Assembly: GCA_013400155.1 (NCBI GenBank) | Contig: VXBM01001664.1 | Location: forward strand, 25,546-89,545 | Source of the DNA: Helopsaltes ochotensis | Taxonomy: Eukaryota; Chordata; Aves; Passeriformes; Locustellidae | Direction of reading: 5' to 3' | DNA length: 64,000 nucleotides | Part shown: positions 1 to 13,208 of the stretch, piece by piece | Position numbering within the stretch: position 1 is the first letter of the stretch | How the letters are laid out: each line of letters opens with the position of its first letter | Program-made: the position numbers and the translations under genes | The notes under the pieces: model-generated | Seen by the model: only the letters and a program-made list of their open reading frames with translations | The model's database searches: none | Told to the model about the DNA's origin: nothing

Positions 1-1488
1 AGGAGTGGAAAACAAACCACTGTAAGAGCATTATTCCAGGAAAATGAGGGAGTAGCCTTCCAGACTACCTGAAGTTAGTTTGGTCAGAGCACAGAAAGTC
101 TGATAAGCTCTGTAGCTGGTGAAGAATTGAGAGAAGACAGTATGGTACTAGACAGTTTTTCCTGAATGGTAAACTGGCTTTGTCAGAAAACTTCTTCATA
201 TGATTTTTGGTAATAATTGGAGACATAATTACACACAGCCTTGGAAGCTTTTGACTTTGCTCCTGGTGATACTTTGCTATAGAAGTACACACCAGACAAA
301 ATCAAAGTGGTTTAGTGTAAATTGCCTGGAGTATTTGTGCATTCTTATGAAGCAGCTGCAGATGGGGAGTCATCCTCCACCAGTGAGCAGGGAAGCTAAA
401 AACATCTCTTAAAGAAGTACTGAAAGTGTCTGTTCCCGGCCCTGCATTACCCAGGCTTTGTCAGTGATACAAAAACTGCGTAAGTGTTGGCACAAGCATG
501 GAGATGCTGCGCTTGGAGGGGATGTAAACAGCAGGTCAGCTGTGGGAGCAGAGCTGAGTCATCTGAAAAACAGGACTTGTCTGGTGCTGTTCTGTGCAAG
601 GCTGTACATCTAGAGCAAAGCACAGATGTCATGCTAGCAAGATTGGAGACTTTATCTGGAATATCCTGGTGGTGCAACAGGCTTGGAAGATATCAATTAA
701 CATGGCTGCCAAGCTCAGTAGTTCAGCTGAGGGGGAACTTGAAGTCCTGAGGGGAGTCATAGGAGCAGGGGAGAAATGTTCTGAGTACCCTAGTGCAGGA
801 ATGCAGTTGTCCTGCTGTCAGCACTTCAGAAAGCATTGAAGAGCTGGATATAGGCCAGGAAAGAGCTACACAATTATTCTGGGACGTGACGACCAAGCTT
901 TTATAACAGGAAAGTAAACAAACTTGATCTGAAAAGTTGTGTCCAGAGAAACAGACAAATCATTCCTTGAGATTCCTTGGGTATTTGAGGCAGCAGGACA
1001 ATATAACAAATGCTGTGTGTGTAGTGGCCTAGATGTTGAGGAAACATGCTATCAGACTCAATATAATTGGTCTCTAGTGAAGGCAATTAGCTAGTTTTAA
1101 CAAATTTCCTTAGGACTAGTGGAACTGCCATTATTGAGACTTCAAATTGCCACCAGATACCTCTCTGAAACAGAAACTGTTTCTACTTAGCTGCTGATTT
1201 GTGCATTTGTGCAAAGTGCATTTTGATCTATCTGGCCAGTGACTGTCTTTACACTAATGTGAAACCAGACTTTTTTCTTACAGTGAAGCACAGGTTTTCT
1301 AAAACAGAGGTACTTTGTCTTCAGCAGGCAAGAATGGGGTGGCTGCAGGTCAAAGCTCTGTGCTGTTTGCTACACATCCTCTGCAAATGGGCAGAGCTTT
1401 TAGGAATATCTAAATGAATGTCGAGAAGAGGTGCTCTTGAAGTACTGGAGGCTCTTGCTAGCTTGTTCAAAATGCCCTCAGGCATCAG

Positions 1489-1491
<3 letters not shown>

Positions 1492-1535
<44 letters not shown>
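1492..1535. repeat. (TG)n-(GA)n compound microsatellite
   Basis: An uninterrupted TG run of about 15 units (1492-1521) passes directly into a GA run of about 7 units, then G-rich sequence. Likely length-polymorphic. Confidence 0.95.
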
Positions 1536-2884
1536 GGGGACAGGAGCCAGAAGAATTGTAGATCTGCGTGCAGTGCTGCAATCCCTAAGGAGCAGGCACC
1601 ACCTCTTCTGGACTCTGTTTACCTCCTTAGCAAGGAATGAAGTGGGACCTTAAAGCCACAATGCTGCCTGGAAGCCACATTTCTGCTCAGGTTAGTCAGG
1701 AATGAGCCACTGGAGTTCTTTCATCTCACTAAGGCCATGCCTTAACTTTAGTGGTTTACATCTGTTCCAGGATACTGTAAAGGGCCTCTTCCTGTCTGGC
1801 ATAGGGTAGGGGATGGCCCCCAGAGTGTGGCAGGTGCAGGGATGCAGAGTGGACAGAGTGCTCTGTGAGCATGCGATGTGACACTGGTCCCATCATATCC
1901 ACAAAAGCCCTTGCCATACTCTGTGCTGTCAAGAGCAGGTCTGGGATTTTGGTAAGGGATGACAGCCCCACCTTGTCATTGGTGTGTGGCACTGAGCACA
2001 GGGAGCACCAGACAGATGAAAAATGGTTTAAAAAGCACCCTTGTTTCCAGGTCTCCTTAATTCAAGGCTGTCCTGGAGTACTGGACACTTCCCTGTGTGC
2101 TCTTGTTAAGATGGCTTGAACTGGTCCTCAGGGTGGTGCCTTCTGGAGGTTACTGGAACAGCAGCAGTGTCAGGGACCTTGTGATGGATAGAGGCAGGAA
2201 ACGGTGGCAGCAGTGGTGATGGTAGGTAACTGAATTCACTCACTCCTCTTGTTTGTACTCTCAGTATTCCCACCCCACTTGAGGTTCACACTGTCTGAGG
2301 CAGCTGCAGCATGTCTACATAGTGGCACTTCTCTGGGAGTAATCTAGTTTCTTTTGCCCAAAATTTCATTGTTATTTTAGGTTTGTCCAGTTTGACAGCA
2401 AAAGTTAAAATTTCCAGCTGACCAAAGGAATAGTTGGAGCTCATTACCACTATTGCAAATCCGCTCCTAAAATGTCATTGTGTTGTCATTGTTAGAGATA
2501 GCATTGTAGTTATGTGGAGGTCTCTCTTCTGTCCTCCCCGTGCTCAGTGAGAATTTGGAACCTGGCCAAAGACATTGCCTTGCTCAGGTAGTTTTCTAAC
2601 TGCTTTTTAAGGCTAGTGTGGTGTTTTGAAGACCTATCTTGAGCATATCTGCTCCCTGTTGTGGTGGATTAGGGAAGATGGGTTGCCTGTGTTGCTGGAG
2701 CATAATGTTTTTGTAACTTGCAGAAATCATGGGCTTGCAGGGGGAAATCCATGGCACTGCTTTCATGTTCCATTTACCATGTATGATTGTGCACATGCAG
2801 CTGAGCAGGCATCTAAAATTTAGAGGAATTATGTCCTTAGCCCAGGAGCCTAAATGAATTAGAGTCTGGTTTAGATGATAAAGT

Positions 2885-2957
2885 GGTGTTAGGTCATAGG
2901 TTGGACCTGATGATCTCAAAGGTCTTTTCCAACCTAGTTCATTATGTGATTCTGTGT
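2885..2957 (+). mobile_element. CR1 LINE 3' tail fragment, sense
   Basis: The segment reads GGTGTTAGGTCATAGGTTGG, then GATGATCTCAAAGGTCTTTT, CCAACC and a degraded ATTATGTGATTCTGTG end. This is the typical CR1 3' terminus in + orientation, 5'-truncated to about 70 bp. Confidence 0.8.
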
Positions 2958-5900
2958 GACTATAAGACAGGAGAAGCAGGTGTTTCCACGTACCATTGTC
3001 TTTAGGAGATGTATGTTCATCCATAATTGTTGCTTCTGTGTATCCTTCTACCAACAATACCTCTCTGCAAGGAACCACCCTGCAGGCTCTTTGCTGAACT
3101 CAGAGCTGGTGGCTGTGTTTTGTCAGGGAGTGCAGGACTGGATGCTGGCATAAAGCAAGTTCTCAGGCAATGCAGTGGAGGGATGGTGGTAACTCAGTAG
3201 TATCTGCCTAGTTTACACAGCTGTGATCCTATGTGCTGCATGCTCTTCTGTTCTTGCTCTTAATATAGATGCTGGGGATCTCTTGAGAGCCTGTTGGTTC
3301 AAGCCAGTCTGTAGAACTGTTGCACGGCACTGGACTTCACCAAGTCAGGGCATTTGCCATATGATGTAGAGACAGAGTGGTCAATAGCTTTGGACACAAT
3401 GTTATAAGAAACATTCATGTTCAGTACTACTTTCTCTTGAGCTGGGTTTTCTTTTCTCCTTGTCTCAACAGCAGTGTGGTTAGGGCAGATGTCACTGCTG
3501 ATGGCAGAAGATGAATGAAACGTTACTTTGTGCTCATATGGTTATATTCACACCAAACCCCAACTTGTGTGTATGTAGCTGGAGAAAGAGAGAGGTGAAA
3601 GTATAGGGATTTGAGTTACTCCCATTTTCTGCTTCAGATGGTCATTCTTCCTTTTGTCCCACATCGGGGGCCTAGTTTTATAGAAACTCTCAAGTCAGGT
3701 CTGGTTTGCCTGATACTGTGATACTCCATATAATCCTGCTGCTGTCAACTTTCTCTGCTGCCTCTGAACTCCACAGGCATCAGAAATTCAGTCCTGCTCC
3801 TCTTCAATATAAGCCAAATTCTTTTTTCTTTCCCTCTGCCACATTCTAGATTCATGCTATTTTCTGGAGTAAGCACAAAGGGGCAGAGCTAGAACTGAGT
3901 TTTAACTGCAATCCTGCCTGGCTCCTACTGTTTAACATCAACACTTGGCCAGAATTTTGTTGGTTTGGTTTGGTTTTTTTCTTTCCTGTATTTTTCCTGG
4001 AATACACACTGTTATTCACAGTTGGATAGGTCTAATGCAAACCAGTGGAGTGTCTGAGCTCTGACTGTAATCAAGCAAGCACTTTGGCTTCATGTTTAAA
4101 AACAAAGGCAACCATTAAGCAAACTTTCCTGACTGTTGGGTGACAGTCAACTGTTGCTTCCTCAATTCCTTGCTGTAGCGGCAGCAAGCCTCCTGGAAGC
4201 TGGTGTCTGCTGAAGGTTTCTTGCTCCAATATCACTTGCAGTATGTGTGATGTCCTGGCAGATGGGTGCAGGGCTTGGGGCAGCTGGTCTCCCCACTATG
4301 TTCCTGGCCACCAGTGTGCAGCCTGCCAGGAGATGACCAAGAAGGAAACCCTGTCAGTCTGACTGCCACGACTTTGCTACACACTGCTTTGAAAATACCC
4401 TCTGGGCAGGACTGCGTTCCTGGCTGGATTTGTACATCTGCATGCTCTGCATGTTGCACAGCCAGAGGTGCAGGGAGGGGTGGGATAAGGCTTAGGTTTC
4501 CTCTCACTGACAGCCCCTTGTGAAGTAAAAAGGAATGCTCTTCCTTCCAGCTGGGAAACGGAACACAGACTGGTGAAATGGGTTCACCAGGGCACATGCT
4601 GTACATAGATAGTGCCATATTCCACTGAAGGTTAAAGAGCTTCCCAGTGCTTTAGTGCTGCTGCATTTTCTCAGTTATTTTCTCCCTAGCTGAGATTCCT
4701 GTTTTTTATATGCTCACCTGCTTCTCTCAAGGACTTTCGGTGTGCTAGAGGTTCTCCATGTTGCCACATTATCCCAGGGCACAATGAGGTGCTTCTGTTC
4801 AGAGCCTTTTTCTTCCCCCTCTTTCTCCCCTTTTTTTCCAGTCACCCATGACAGGCAGAGGTGCAGTACTGCTGAATTAGGAAGAACATCTGCTTAGGAT
4901 CCCATCTGAAGCTGGGATCTCATACCACGTTGACCATGATCTTCTTCAGTCCCAGCATCTCTGCTTGCTCTACACTGTCAAAGCTCAAGCTTTTGCACTG
5001 GCACACCTGGTTTGCTTGAACTCCTGTTTGCTCTCCACACTGTGTTTTAATCCAGCCTGGCACTCCTAGAAACTAGTCAATTTATCATCCAATGTCTAGC
5101 TGTATCTCATATAATGGAAACCTGGAGATGCACCAATGTATGAATATTCACATTAGGTATTTTAAGTACTACATGAGGTTTTCAAACATCCTGTTTGGAA
5201 TAGCTTACTCTGGTTCTAATAACATTTGCCCTGGCCAAGATGCTTTCTTCTATTGCTTTCAGTCCCGAGAGGCGAGTGATTGCAGATTAGTTAGCTGATA
5301 GCAAGAACTTTATCCTGGCCACAGAGGGTTCCAGCAGAGGATTTTATGGATGGGCTTTCAGAGCTGAGAGTTAATACGATTGGGAAAGCACTTTTCTGAA
5401 AGCTGAACTGCATTTAATTTTAATGAAGGCAGAAACTGTACTTGCCTCAGACTGACTTGAGTAGAAGCAGTCATCCCTTATCTCTGCTATGACCTCTAAT
5501 AAGAGTGTCAGGAGAAATTTAAGGTACGATCTTGTTGCTAAGACTCACAGGAATGAAAATCCGGTGAAGCATCTAGGTCTCAGAGAGTAGTGACTGAAGC
5601 CAATCCATTTCTCAGCTTCAGCTCCTACCAGGAAGATGATCTTATCGTTAGTCACATACCATCTTATTTAGTAGCGTCAGAACCATGGTAGGAAACAACT
5701 CTGTCCCAGCATGAGTCAAACAGCAAAGGGATTGCTAGTTTAGGCTTCAAAACTGCACAGCATGAGCAGCAGTGGAAAAATGGGTTGTGAAATGGTTGGT
5801 GCAGGAGTGGAGACGGCTGAAGTGAAACGTCTCAAGGACAGAAACTGTTAGTCTGAAAGATACAGCAGTCATTGAGCAAGCTACAGCACGTAATAAGTAG

Positions 5901-8900
5901 CACAGCGGAACAGGTCCTAATGTTGGCATCACTGCTTTCCCCACTGCTTCTCCAAGCTATGTCAGTGGCAGGCACTTAGCATGTCCTGTAGAGGTCTGGT
6001 TGCTCTTAAGTGTTTACATTTCACGCATATCTGCTCCTCCTCTTTTTATCTGATGTTCAAGCAATGTGTAACCTTGAAGAATTTGGCTCTAAAGCTTTTC
6101 AAGGTGGTTATTCTTACACCAGGCTCTGCGGCTGAGATGTAGGGGTGAGTCACTTGTGGTGCTTCGCTTCATGTGGCAAATGGAGTGGCAGCTACATAAA
6201 ACAATGCTTAACTGCAGAATTAAAGGTAGAGAGTACAGCTTATGAGAGAGATGCTTGATGTTTTCCATCACTTCTCATATATCACTTCAGGTTTTAGATG
6301 TCCAGGTCCCCTATGGAGAGTCCCACAACTTGTCCTGGTGACACCAGGACATGACACATGATTCATGACACTGAGGACACCATGTAGCTTTGCCAGCCAT
6401 GAATCGGTTTGTGGTTAGGCAGGGCTTTACAGACTCACACAAATGGCTTGTGTTGGGAAGAAGCAGACAGAATAGGGTATTGAAAGACAGGTATGGGGCC
6501 CATTGGATTGTAGCCCATTATGGTTTCTATTTGACTGCACTCTTATAATGCTGTACAGCAAGTTGTCTGGAGAAATGTACCAAAGATTGCCTAGTACTTC
6601 ATCAGTAATTATTAGTGGTGTAGCCTGTGATAGCAGAGAACCCTCTTCCTGAGTGGTTGACAGAAGTATTTCCTACCTTTCCATTTTTTCAGTTTGTGCT
6701 GAAACGGCTAGTAAATCTGTCCCTGATGTGCAGCCTGCTACATCATAGACTCTATGGAATTTAATTTGCAGTTCTGTGTGCCATCTAATCAGACATTACA
6801 AGGTATGTTCCAGTTATGCTTTGTAGATCAGTTGCCCTCTCCTGAGCTAGCAGTTTACAGCTGAAAATTGCACAGCAAGACAATTTTTATTCACTTACAT
6901 TCTTCCTAGTGAGCAGTGAAACATGAAATTCCTGGACAGAGATTGAACATAGCAGTTCCCACTGTCGCAGAGCAGCCTGACTCATTAACTTCAATTTTGC
7001 ATTCTCTGCTTACCTGTAAAAACTAGGAATTATGATTCTAGCTTGTCATTCAAAAATCTAGGGATTTGATTAACCAGAAAATACAGAAGACATATCCTTC
7101 AATGGCTTACAAACCAGAGAAGGGTCCAGTGGTGATAGGCACAGCATAGGGAAAAATATGTGCAGAGAATTGCAGTTAGGAGCAAGAAAATTAGAAAGGA
7201 TGAGGGGAGGAGCCAGGTATTCTCTTAGCAGTGGTATACTGTGAAAAAAGATCATTGTATCTTCTACAGGAGAACGAGACATGTTAATAGACTTAATTAT
7301 CTGTTGTCTCCATTAATATTTCAAAGTGGCAGTAGATAACTTTCCTAGAAATGGGAAGAGAGAATGGGAAAAGGGACTGGATCTACAAGAGAAGTTTCCA
7401 TTCAGCCATTTTCCTTGCAATGTGATTTTTGTGTCTACTAATCTGAATCTTCTGCTAAATATATTACTTTTTACAACAGGTCATGGTAATTGTGTCAGCT
7501 GAACTGGTAAGTGTCGGCCTCAAATGTTTTCCAGGTTTTGTATCCTCTGAGGTCACTGTTTCCTAGCTTTTACTTTGTCTGCTAGAGGCAAGCAGTGTAG
7601 TATTTCACTAGGTAGCTGGGGTGCAGTGCGGCTACCAGCACATGAGCTGGTACTACAGCTGGTGCATCCCTCCAAAGCCTGGATAGCTTTCTATCCAGCT
7701 GTAGCCAGGAGGGAGAGTTGAACAAGATGCAGTTCCATAAAGGAGTGAATCAGAATGCAGCAAATGCTATTGCATAGTTAGCTCACTGTAACAGGTTCAG
7801 AGGATCAGTGGGCTGACATAGACATGTTAACTGTTAACATGACATAATCTTAGGCTGGTCTGGACCCTGCATTGCAGCATATTTGACAAATTCCCTACCT
7901 ATGCACAATGAATCTCCCCTTGAAAAGAGATGAGAATAGAGTATTCATGTTGTTGTAGGACTGGAGTATCTGAAGTGGGAGAGCAGGGATCAGAAGCTCC
8001 AAACACTTGCTCTTGGTGTCAGAACACCTGGCTCCATAGTCTCTTCTCCCTTATGTTCGTCTCCAGTGATTAGTTCTGATGCATACCAGAGACTTGGCAT
8101 CCAGTGAAAATGAAAGAAAGCTGAGCCCAAAGGATGTGTTCAAGGACACCAGGCAAAGCTTGCAAGACAAGATGTAGAGTAGGAACAGGCTTTGGTGTTC
8201 AGGAGAAGATAGAGAGTCTTACTTGCAAGTGGTGGCTGGAAGGAAGTTTCTGTAAACAGGTCCTGTATGGTACAGGGGAAGAGGTTGCTGTTGCTGTTGT
8301 GTTCCTGCAGACTTCCATATATCCTGTACAGGGTGTTTAGTGGGTGTTGTGCCCTCCATGTCTCACCTATGCCCTGTGTCCTGGGCCAGGTCTGTGGCAG
8401 CACTGCAATTCCTGATTGCCACTTCTGTAGTGGGCTTTGACTAGAGTTGCTCTGAGGACCTGAGGTGAACTCTTTTCTACCAAAAGTTTTGTGAAAAGGC
8501 CAGAGAGGCCTAACTTTGGAAGAAAACCATCAACATGTTAATGTAAACTTGATGGTTTGAAAAAGACTATACTGTGACTGCTGTGTGGGTTTGGGTTTTG
8601 TTTGGGATTGTTTTGGCAAAAGCATTCTTTTCCATTGAAGGATGCTTGGGATAATATGTGATGGAAAAAGAACCTGATGTCTTCAGGCTGAGAAATTATA
8701 ATAGGAAGACCTGGCTTTAATTCTGAGACCTGCCATTGCCTTTCTGCCTGTACCTGTGCCTTCTGCTCCTCGTATAACATCAGGATTAACAGTGCTGTGC
8801 AGAGCTGTCATGCAGATATTGCAATGAATATGCTGTGCCAGTACTTGGAAATAGCAGTAGCAAAAGAGTTCACAGGAACAGAGGATGGTAGCATGCTGTT

Positions 8901-11502
8901 TCTGCTGTTGGCTTTCCTAAACAAACACAGCCTGCCCACATGCTCTGGGTTCATTGTTTTTTGATCCTTTCCTAGCCTGAGAATCCAGGTCCCTTATTAG
9001 TAACAAGCCATTTCAGTAGCCTTTTAGGGAGGTAGAACTGGGTTGTTACTGCAAAGCAAGCTGAGGCAGCATGTGAGGTAATCTGTCTGCTTAGAATGAA
9101 GGTGGATTTAGTTCCCCAGGAAGCCTAGGTTTTCACATGCAGTGAAGCTATGTTAATAAATTCAGTTTCAAAAGTTTTCTTTCAAGAGCTAAGAATGTCT
9201 TTTTGGTAAAAAAGTAGAAAGCATGCATCAAGATTACAACACATACGCTTTCCTAGATGGTACAAAATCTGTCCTGTAAGCAACAGCCAAATAATTACCT
9301 CGGAGAAAAGCAAATACTAGAATAGGGTTATTATGCTTACTCTTGCCACTAATCTGTCTTTTAATATGCCTTTTAATCTCAGGTGATGCAGCTTTTGTTT
9401 ATGATATTTCCTGTTAAAGGATTTAGTGAACATGGGTTTTGTTAATTTATGTTGGTTTGATTTTAGCAGAAATTTCATTAAGATTGACAGTGGCCCAGTA
9501 TTGCAGAGACCCAGCAGTAGTTGGGTGTTTTGTGTTTTGCTTCTTAATGGACCTTTGTTTCTCCAGCAGGAATTATTAGATTGTCATGTTTGAGAAGATT
9601 ATATTCTAAAACACAAGTTCTTCAGAGGGTATTGGTGCACCAGTGACTTTACATACTTTTGTGGAGGGGTGGATAGGTGGTGTCTCCGGATTTCCTTATT
9701 TTCAGGGCTCTAATGAGTGTAAATTGAATTATTTTGGAGACCGGAACAGTATTTCACACTTCTGTCACCAATGGGCCTGTTAGAAAAACAGCAGGAGGGT
9801 AAGTGCCTTTAGACTGGTGGAGAGGGTGTGTTGGCAGATGCTGCTATGTGGCCTGAAGCTAATGTTCTTGAGAGTTTTGTCTTGTGAGTGCTTTGTCTCA
9901 TGGTTAAATGAGTTATTCTAGGTCATGGCAAGTTTTAGTTCAAGCCTATGTGTGAAGTTGATGGGTTTGTGTTTAGTGCAGAGGGTGATGTACAATTTCC
10001 TGTAGGCTTCTTGCAGTGTGAAGAGCGTCCCTTTGCTCCTGCTTGTGATGCTTGCCAGTTGAGTAAATATGTATTGGCTGAAGCAGATTTTGAAAAGTGT
10101 CAGGTGGGTTACAAGAACAAATCTTCTTAGTCTCAATATTATTTGGATTCTTATATTCCAGTCTGCATCCAAAAATCTTTGCTGGGATAACCCAAAATCT
10201 GCATAATTTTTGATTTTTAAAAAAGCTATTTAAAGGGCCCTATTTTCAGTGAGTCTGTTTGTTAGATGATGTTAGGTCTGAATCTCCTCACTGTTACTTT
10301 GCCTGTGTTGTGACAGCCCCATCATCAACGTCCTTTCAGAAGGAGTGTGAATAAGTGGTTTTTCCAGCTGTTAGTGCAATGTAACAGCTCAGAGTGCTGG
10401 AGCTGAGAAGACTGCATCTTGCTGGTGTGGCTGTGCTCTCAGCTGTGTTGCTATGTGACAGAGATGCCAAGGAAAAGCATCAGCTTGCTTTCTAGAGCAG
10501 AGTGGAGGTTGTGGCTTACTTTTCAAGAGCTTTGCTGAGTATCTTTTCCATGGATTGTGCTTAGAAACAAGATGGCAGGAAAGACAGATGCAAACAATCA
10601 TCCTCCAGTGATCTCAAGTAGTTGCTTTTTTGTCTTTTTGAAAATGTATGCACGGTGTAACTCAGGTCAAAGGAGATTTGAACCTTTTGCACATACAATT
10701 CACAGTTTTTGTTATGATATAGCATTCTTATCACAGGAAATAAAATGGGAAGAAGACTGACTTGGGGAAGATAAGCCATGTCCTTGAGTTCTGTATCTTT
10801 CAACACAGATGAAAGGGTCTTTCTGGGTCTTTCAACACAGCCCTGGTAGCTGATGATTATTCTCTCTTCCCACTGGATTGTTCATAGCTACAGGCCAAGG
10901 AATCATGTGTTCTCAGGTCTGGCTTTCAAAGGTGCAACTAAACGTGTGTGGGGAAGGGTTTCTTTTTCCACTAGAGTTTTCCAGGTTTCAGGAATATCTC
11001 TCTGTTTTGAATTGCAAAATTCACTTTAATTTCATGACAACAGGAAATCTTGAAGGACTCTGATCTTTTTATGTGTCTAAATTAAAAATGTTTAATCTCA
11101 TTTTATTTGTGTGTAAAAGTTAAATTTTATTTTAGAGGTACTGACTCCCAATGATTTTGAATTTGGCTGAAAGAGGCACAGGACTTTTGAAATGCAACAT
11201 GTTATATACAGAAACTCAATCATGGGCTGATTTTCTTTCAACAGCCAGTTTTGAAAAACATCACTCTGATTTCCAGAAAGCCTTCTGGAAATATCTGGAC
11301 AGATTTGCATTGTGCTGACTTTTTGGGCTGCTTCTGAAATTCTGATAGCTTTGATTTCCTTCTGCCTAGCATTTCCAAGAGTGCCTGTTTGTTTGCTCTC
11401 TTGGCAGTCATTAAAAGATCCAGCTGTTCTATGCAGATTTCTCACGGACTTTCAAGTTTTTGGCAGTGTGAGGCAGAAGGAAAAGACTAGAACTCTCTAC
11501 CT

Positions 11503-11736
11503 GTGAATTCTGTTGGGTCGGAATTAGGAGAAGTTTTCTTCACAGAAAGGCTGAACAGACACTGGCTGCCCAGGGAGGTGGTGAAGTCACCATCCCTGAA
11601 GTGTTGAAGAAAAGACTGGATGTGGCACTTAGTGCTGTGGTCTGGTTGACAGGGTGTTGCTTGGTCATAGCCTGGATTTATGATCCCAAAGGCATTTTCC
11701 AACCTAGCTGATTCTGTGATTTCTCTGATTCCGTGA
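11503..11736 (+). mobile_element. CR1 LINE 3' fragment, sense
   Basis: The fragment begins in the end of ORF2 (AGGCTGAACAGACACTGGCT, CCAGGGAGGTGGTGAAGTCA), continues through a 3' UTR with TTTTCCAACCTAGCTGATTC and ends in degraded TGATTC repeats. 5'-truncated; coding frame lost. Confidence 0.85.
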
Positions 11737-12627
11737 TACACATTCCTGTTCGTGTGCGTGTGTGCATATGAGCATGTTAAGCTGAAGCAGCAATGTGATG
11801 GGAAGTGGCACATGTGAAGCGGATCTGAGAAAGACATAAAATTGAGAGATAGGGTTTGGCCAAGACATGATTTGTCAAGAAGGATCAGAGTACTGGGAAA
11901 TCAGAACTCTCTTTGTGAGGCTTATTATTTCAGTGGGATTTTGGGGGTTTTTTGCCCTCTGGCACAAAGACTTGTTAATGGGAATAATCTGTGGCAGAGA
12001 TTAGTGCAGTCTCACTTTCAGCAAGCTTTTCTGGTTACTAGAAATATCTTGAGAGTATGTCTGTGCTACAGGAACAAGTTGAGTGGCCTCTGAGCTCTGT
12101 GGGTATCCATGAATGATTTCTGTTCAGTAACTAAATTAACAGCTAATTCAACAGTGACACTAGGTATATTAAGTAGGTTTATAAGAAAAACTGACTAATT
12201 GAATTTAATAAAATTGATATTGAAGGGCCAGTTAAATGCCTGCAGTTGCCAGTTGCTAATATTCCTGACTGAGCTGTTTCTGCAGATGGCTACTGAGCTC
12301 ATATGATGCAGATGATTTTATTATCACCAGATCTCATGACTCCAAGAAAATTATACCCATCACAGTAAATAATCTCTGAGTTGAATTATTGTGTCATGCA
12401 ATAAACTGAAACATTTCAGATCTTGTGGGTTTACTGAGTTTAACAAAATTACCTGGGAGCGCATGCTTTTGTATAGTCTGCTTTATCAGAAATTAATCTT
12501 TGAGAAGATTATCCTATTATTTTGATCACTGACTTTCTCTCTGCATACATTTATTTTCACTGCTCTAGATGGCTCTTAATTATTATATGTACAATATTTG
12601 GTTTTTATCCAATTTCAGGTTTGTATT

Positions 12628-13208
12628 TGTTGTGGTTTAATCTCAGCCAGCAACCCAGCAACCAAGCCCCAGGCAGTGGTTTCCTTATTCCCACATGAAT
12701 GGGACTGGGGAGAGAATTGGAAGGGTAAGAGGTAGAAAACTCATGGGTTGAGATAAAGATAGTTTAAAAGGAAAAGCAAAAGCCACAGACACATTCGCCA
12801 TTTCTCACAGGCAGGCAGTTTTTTCCCATCTCCAGGACAGCAGGACTCCCTCACACCTCAGAGTGACTTGGGAAAACAAATGCCGTCACTCCAAACATCC
12901 CCTCCTTCCTCCTTCTTCTCCCCCGCCTGAAATACTGAGCAGGATGTCACATGGTCTGGAATATCCCTTTGGTCACTTTAGGTAACCTGTTCTGGCTGTG
13001 TCCCCTCCCATCCTTCCAGCCACCCCCAACTCCCTCCCCAGCGTGGCAGTAGGAAAAGCAGAAAAGGCCTTGGCTCTGTGTAAGCCCTGCTCAGTAATAA
13101 CAAAAACATCTCTATATAATCAACTCTATGTACAGCACAAATCCAAAACACAGCCCCATACTTGACACTGTGAAGAAATTTAACTCCACCCCAGCCAAAA
13201 CCAGCACA
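12628..13208 (-). mobile_element. Solo LTR, avian ERVL-type
   Basis: Read on the minus strand the 581-bp element starts TGTGCTGGTTTTGGCTGGGG and ends with a TTAAACC-type motif and ACAACA, both familiar ends of a common avian ERVL LTR. The + strand right-hand end is CCAGCACA and the left end TGTTGTGGTTTAA. Flanks are GTATT (12623-12627) and GTGTT (13209-13213), a 5-bp target duplication with one substitution, as expected for ERVL. No internal viral genes flank it, so it is a solo LTR. Confidence 0.85.

Larger units (their letters stand above)
1..12627. other. Non-coding, probable upstream intron
   Basis: No open frame here resembles a known protein; the frames are short and unrelated to the TIKI family. 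Only a GT/GA microsatellite (1492-1535), a CR1 tail at 2885-2957 and another at 11503-11736 are recognised. Because exon A needs an upstream exon, this is most simply intron of the same gene, but that is inference. Confidence 0.6.

Noticed and set aside
2596..3078. 160-residue minus-strand open frame
   Set aside because: It crosses a CR1 tail in antisense and has no recognisable domain. Chance frame.
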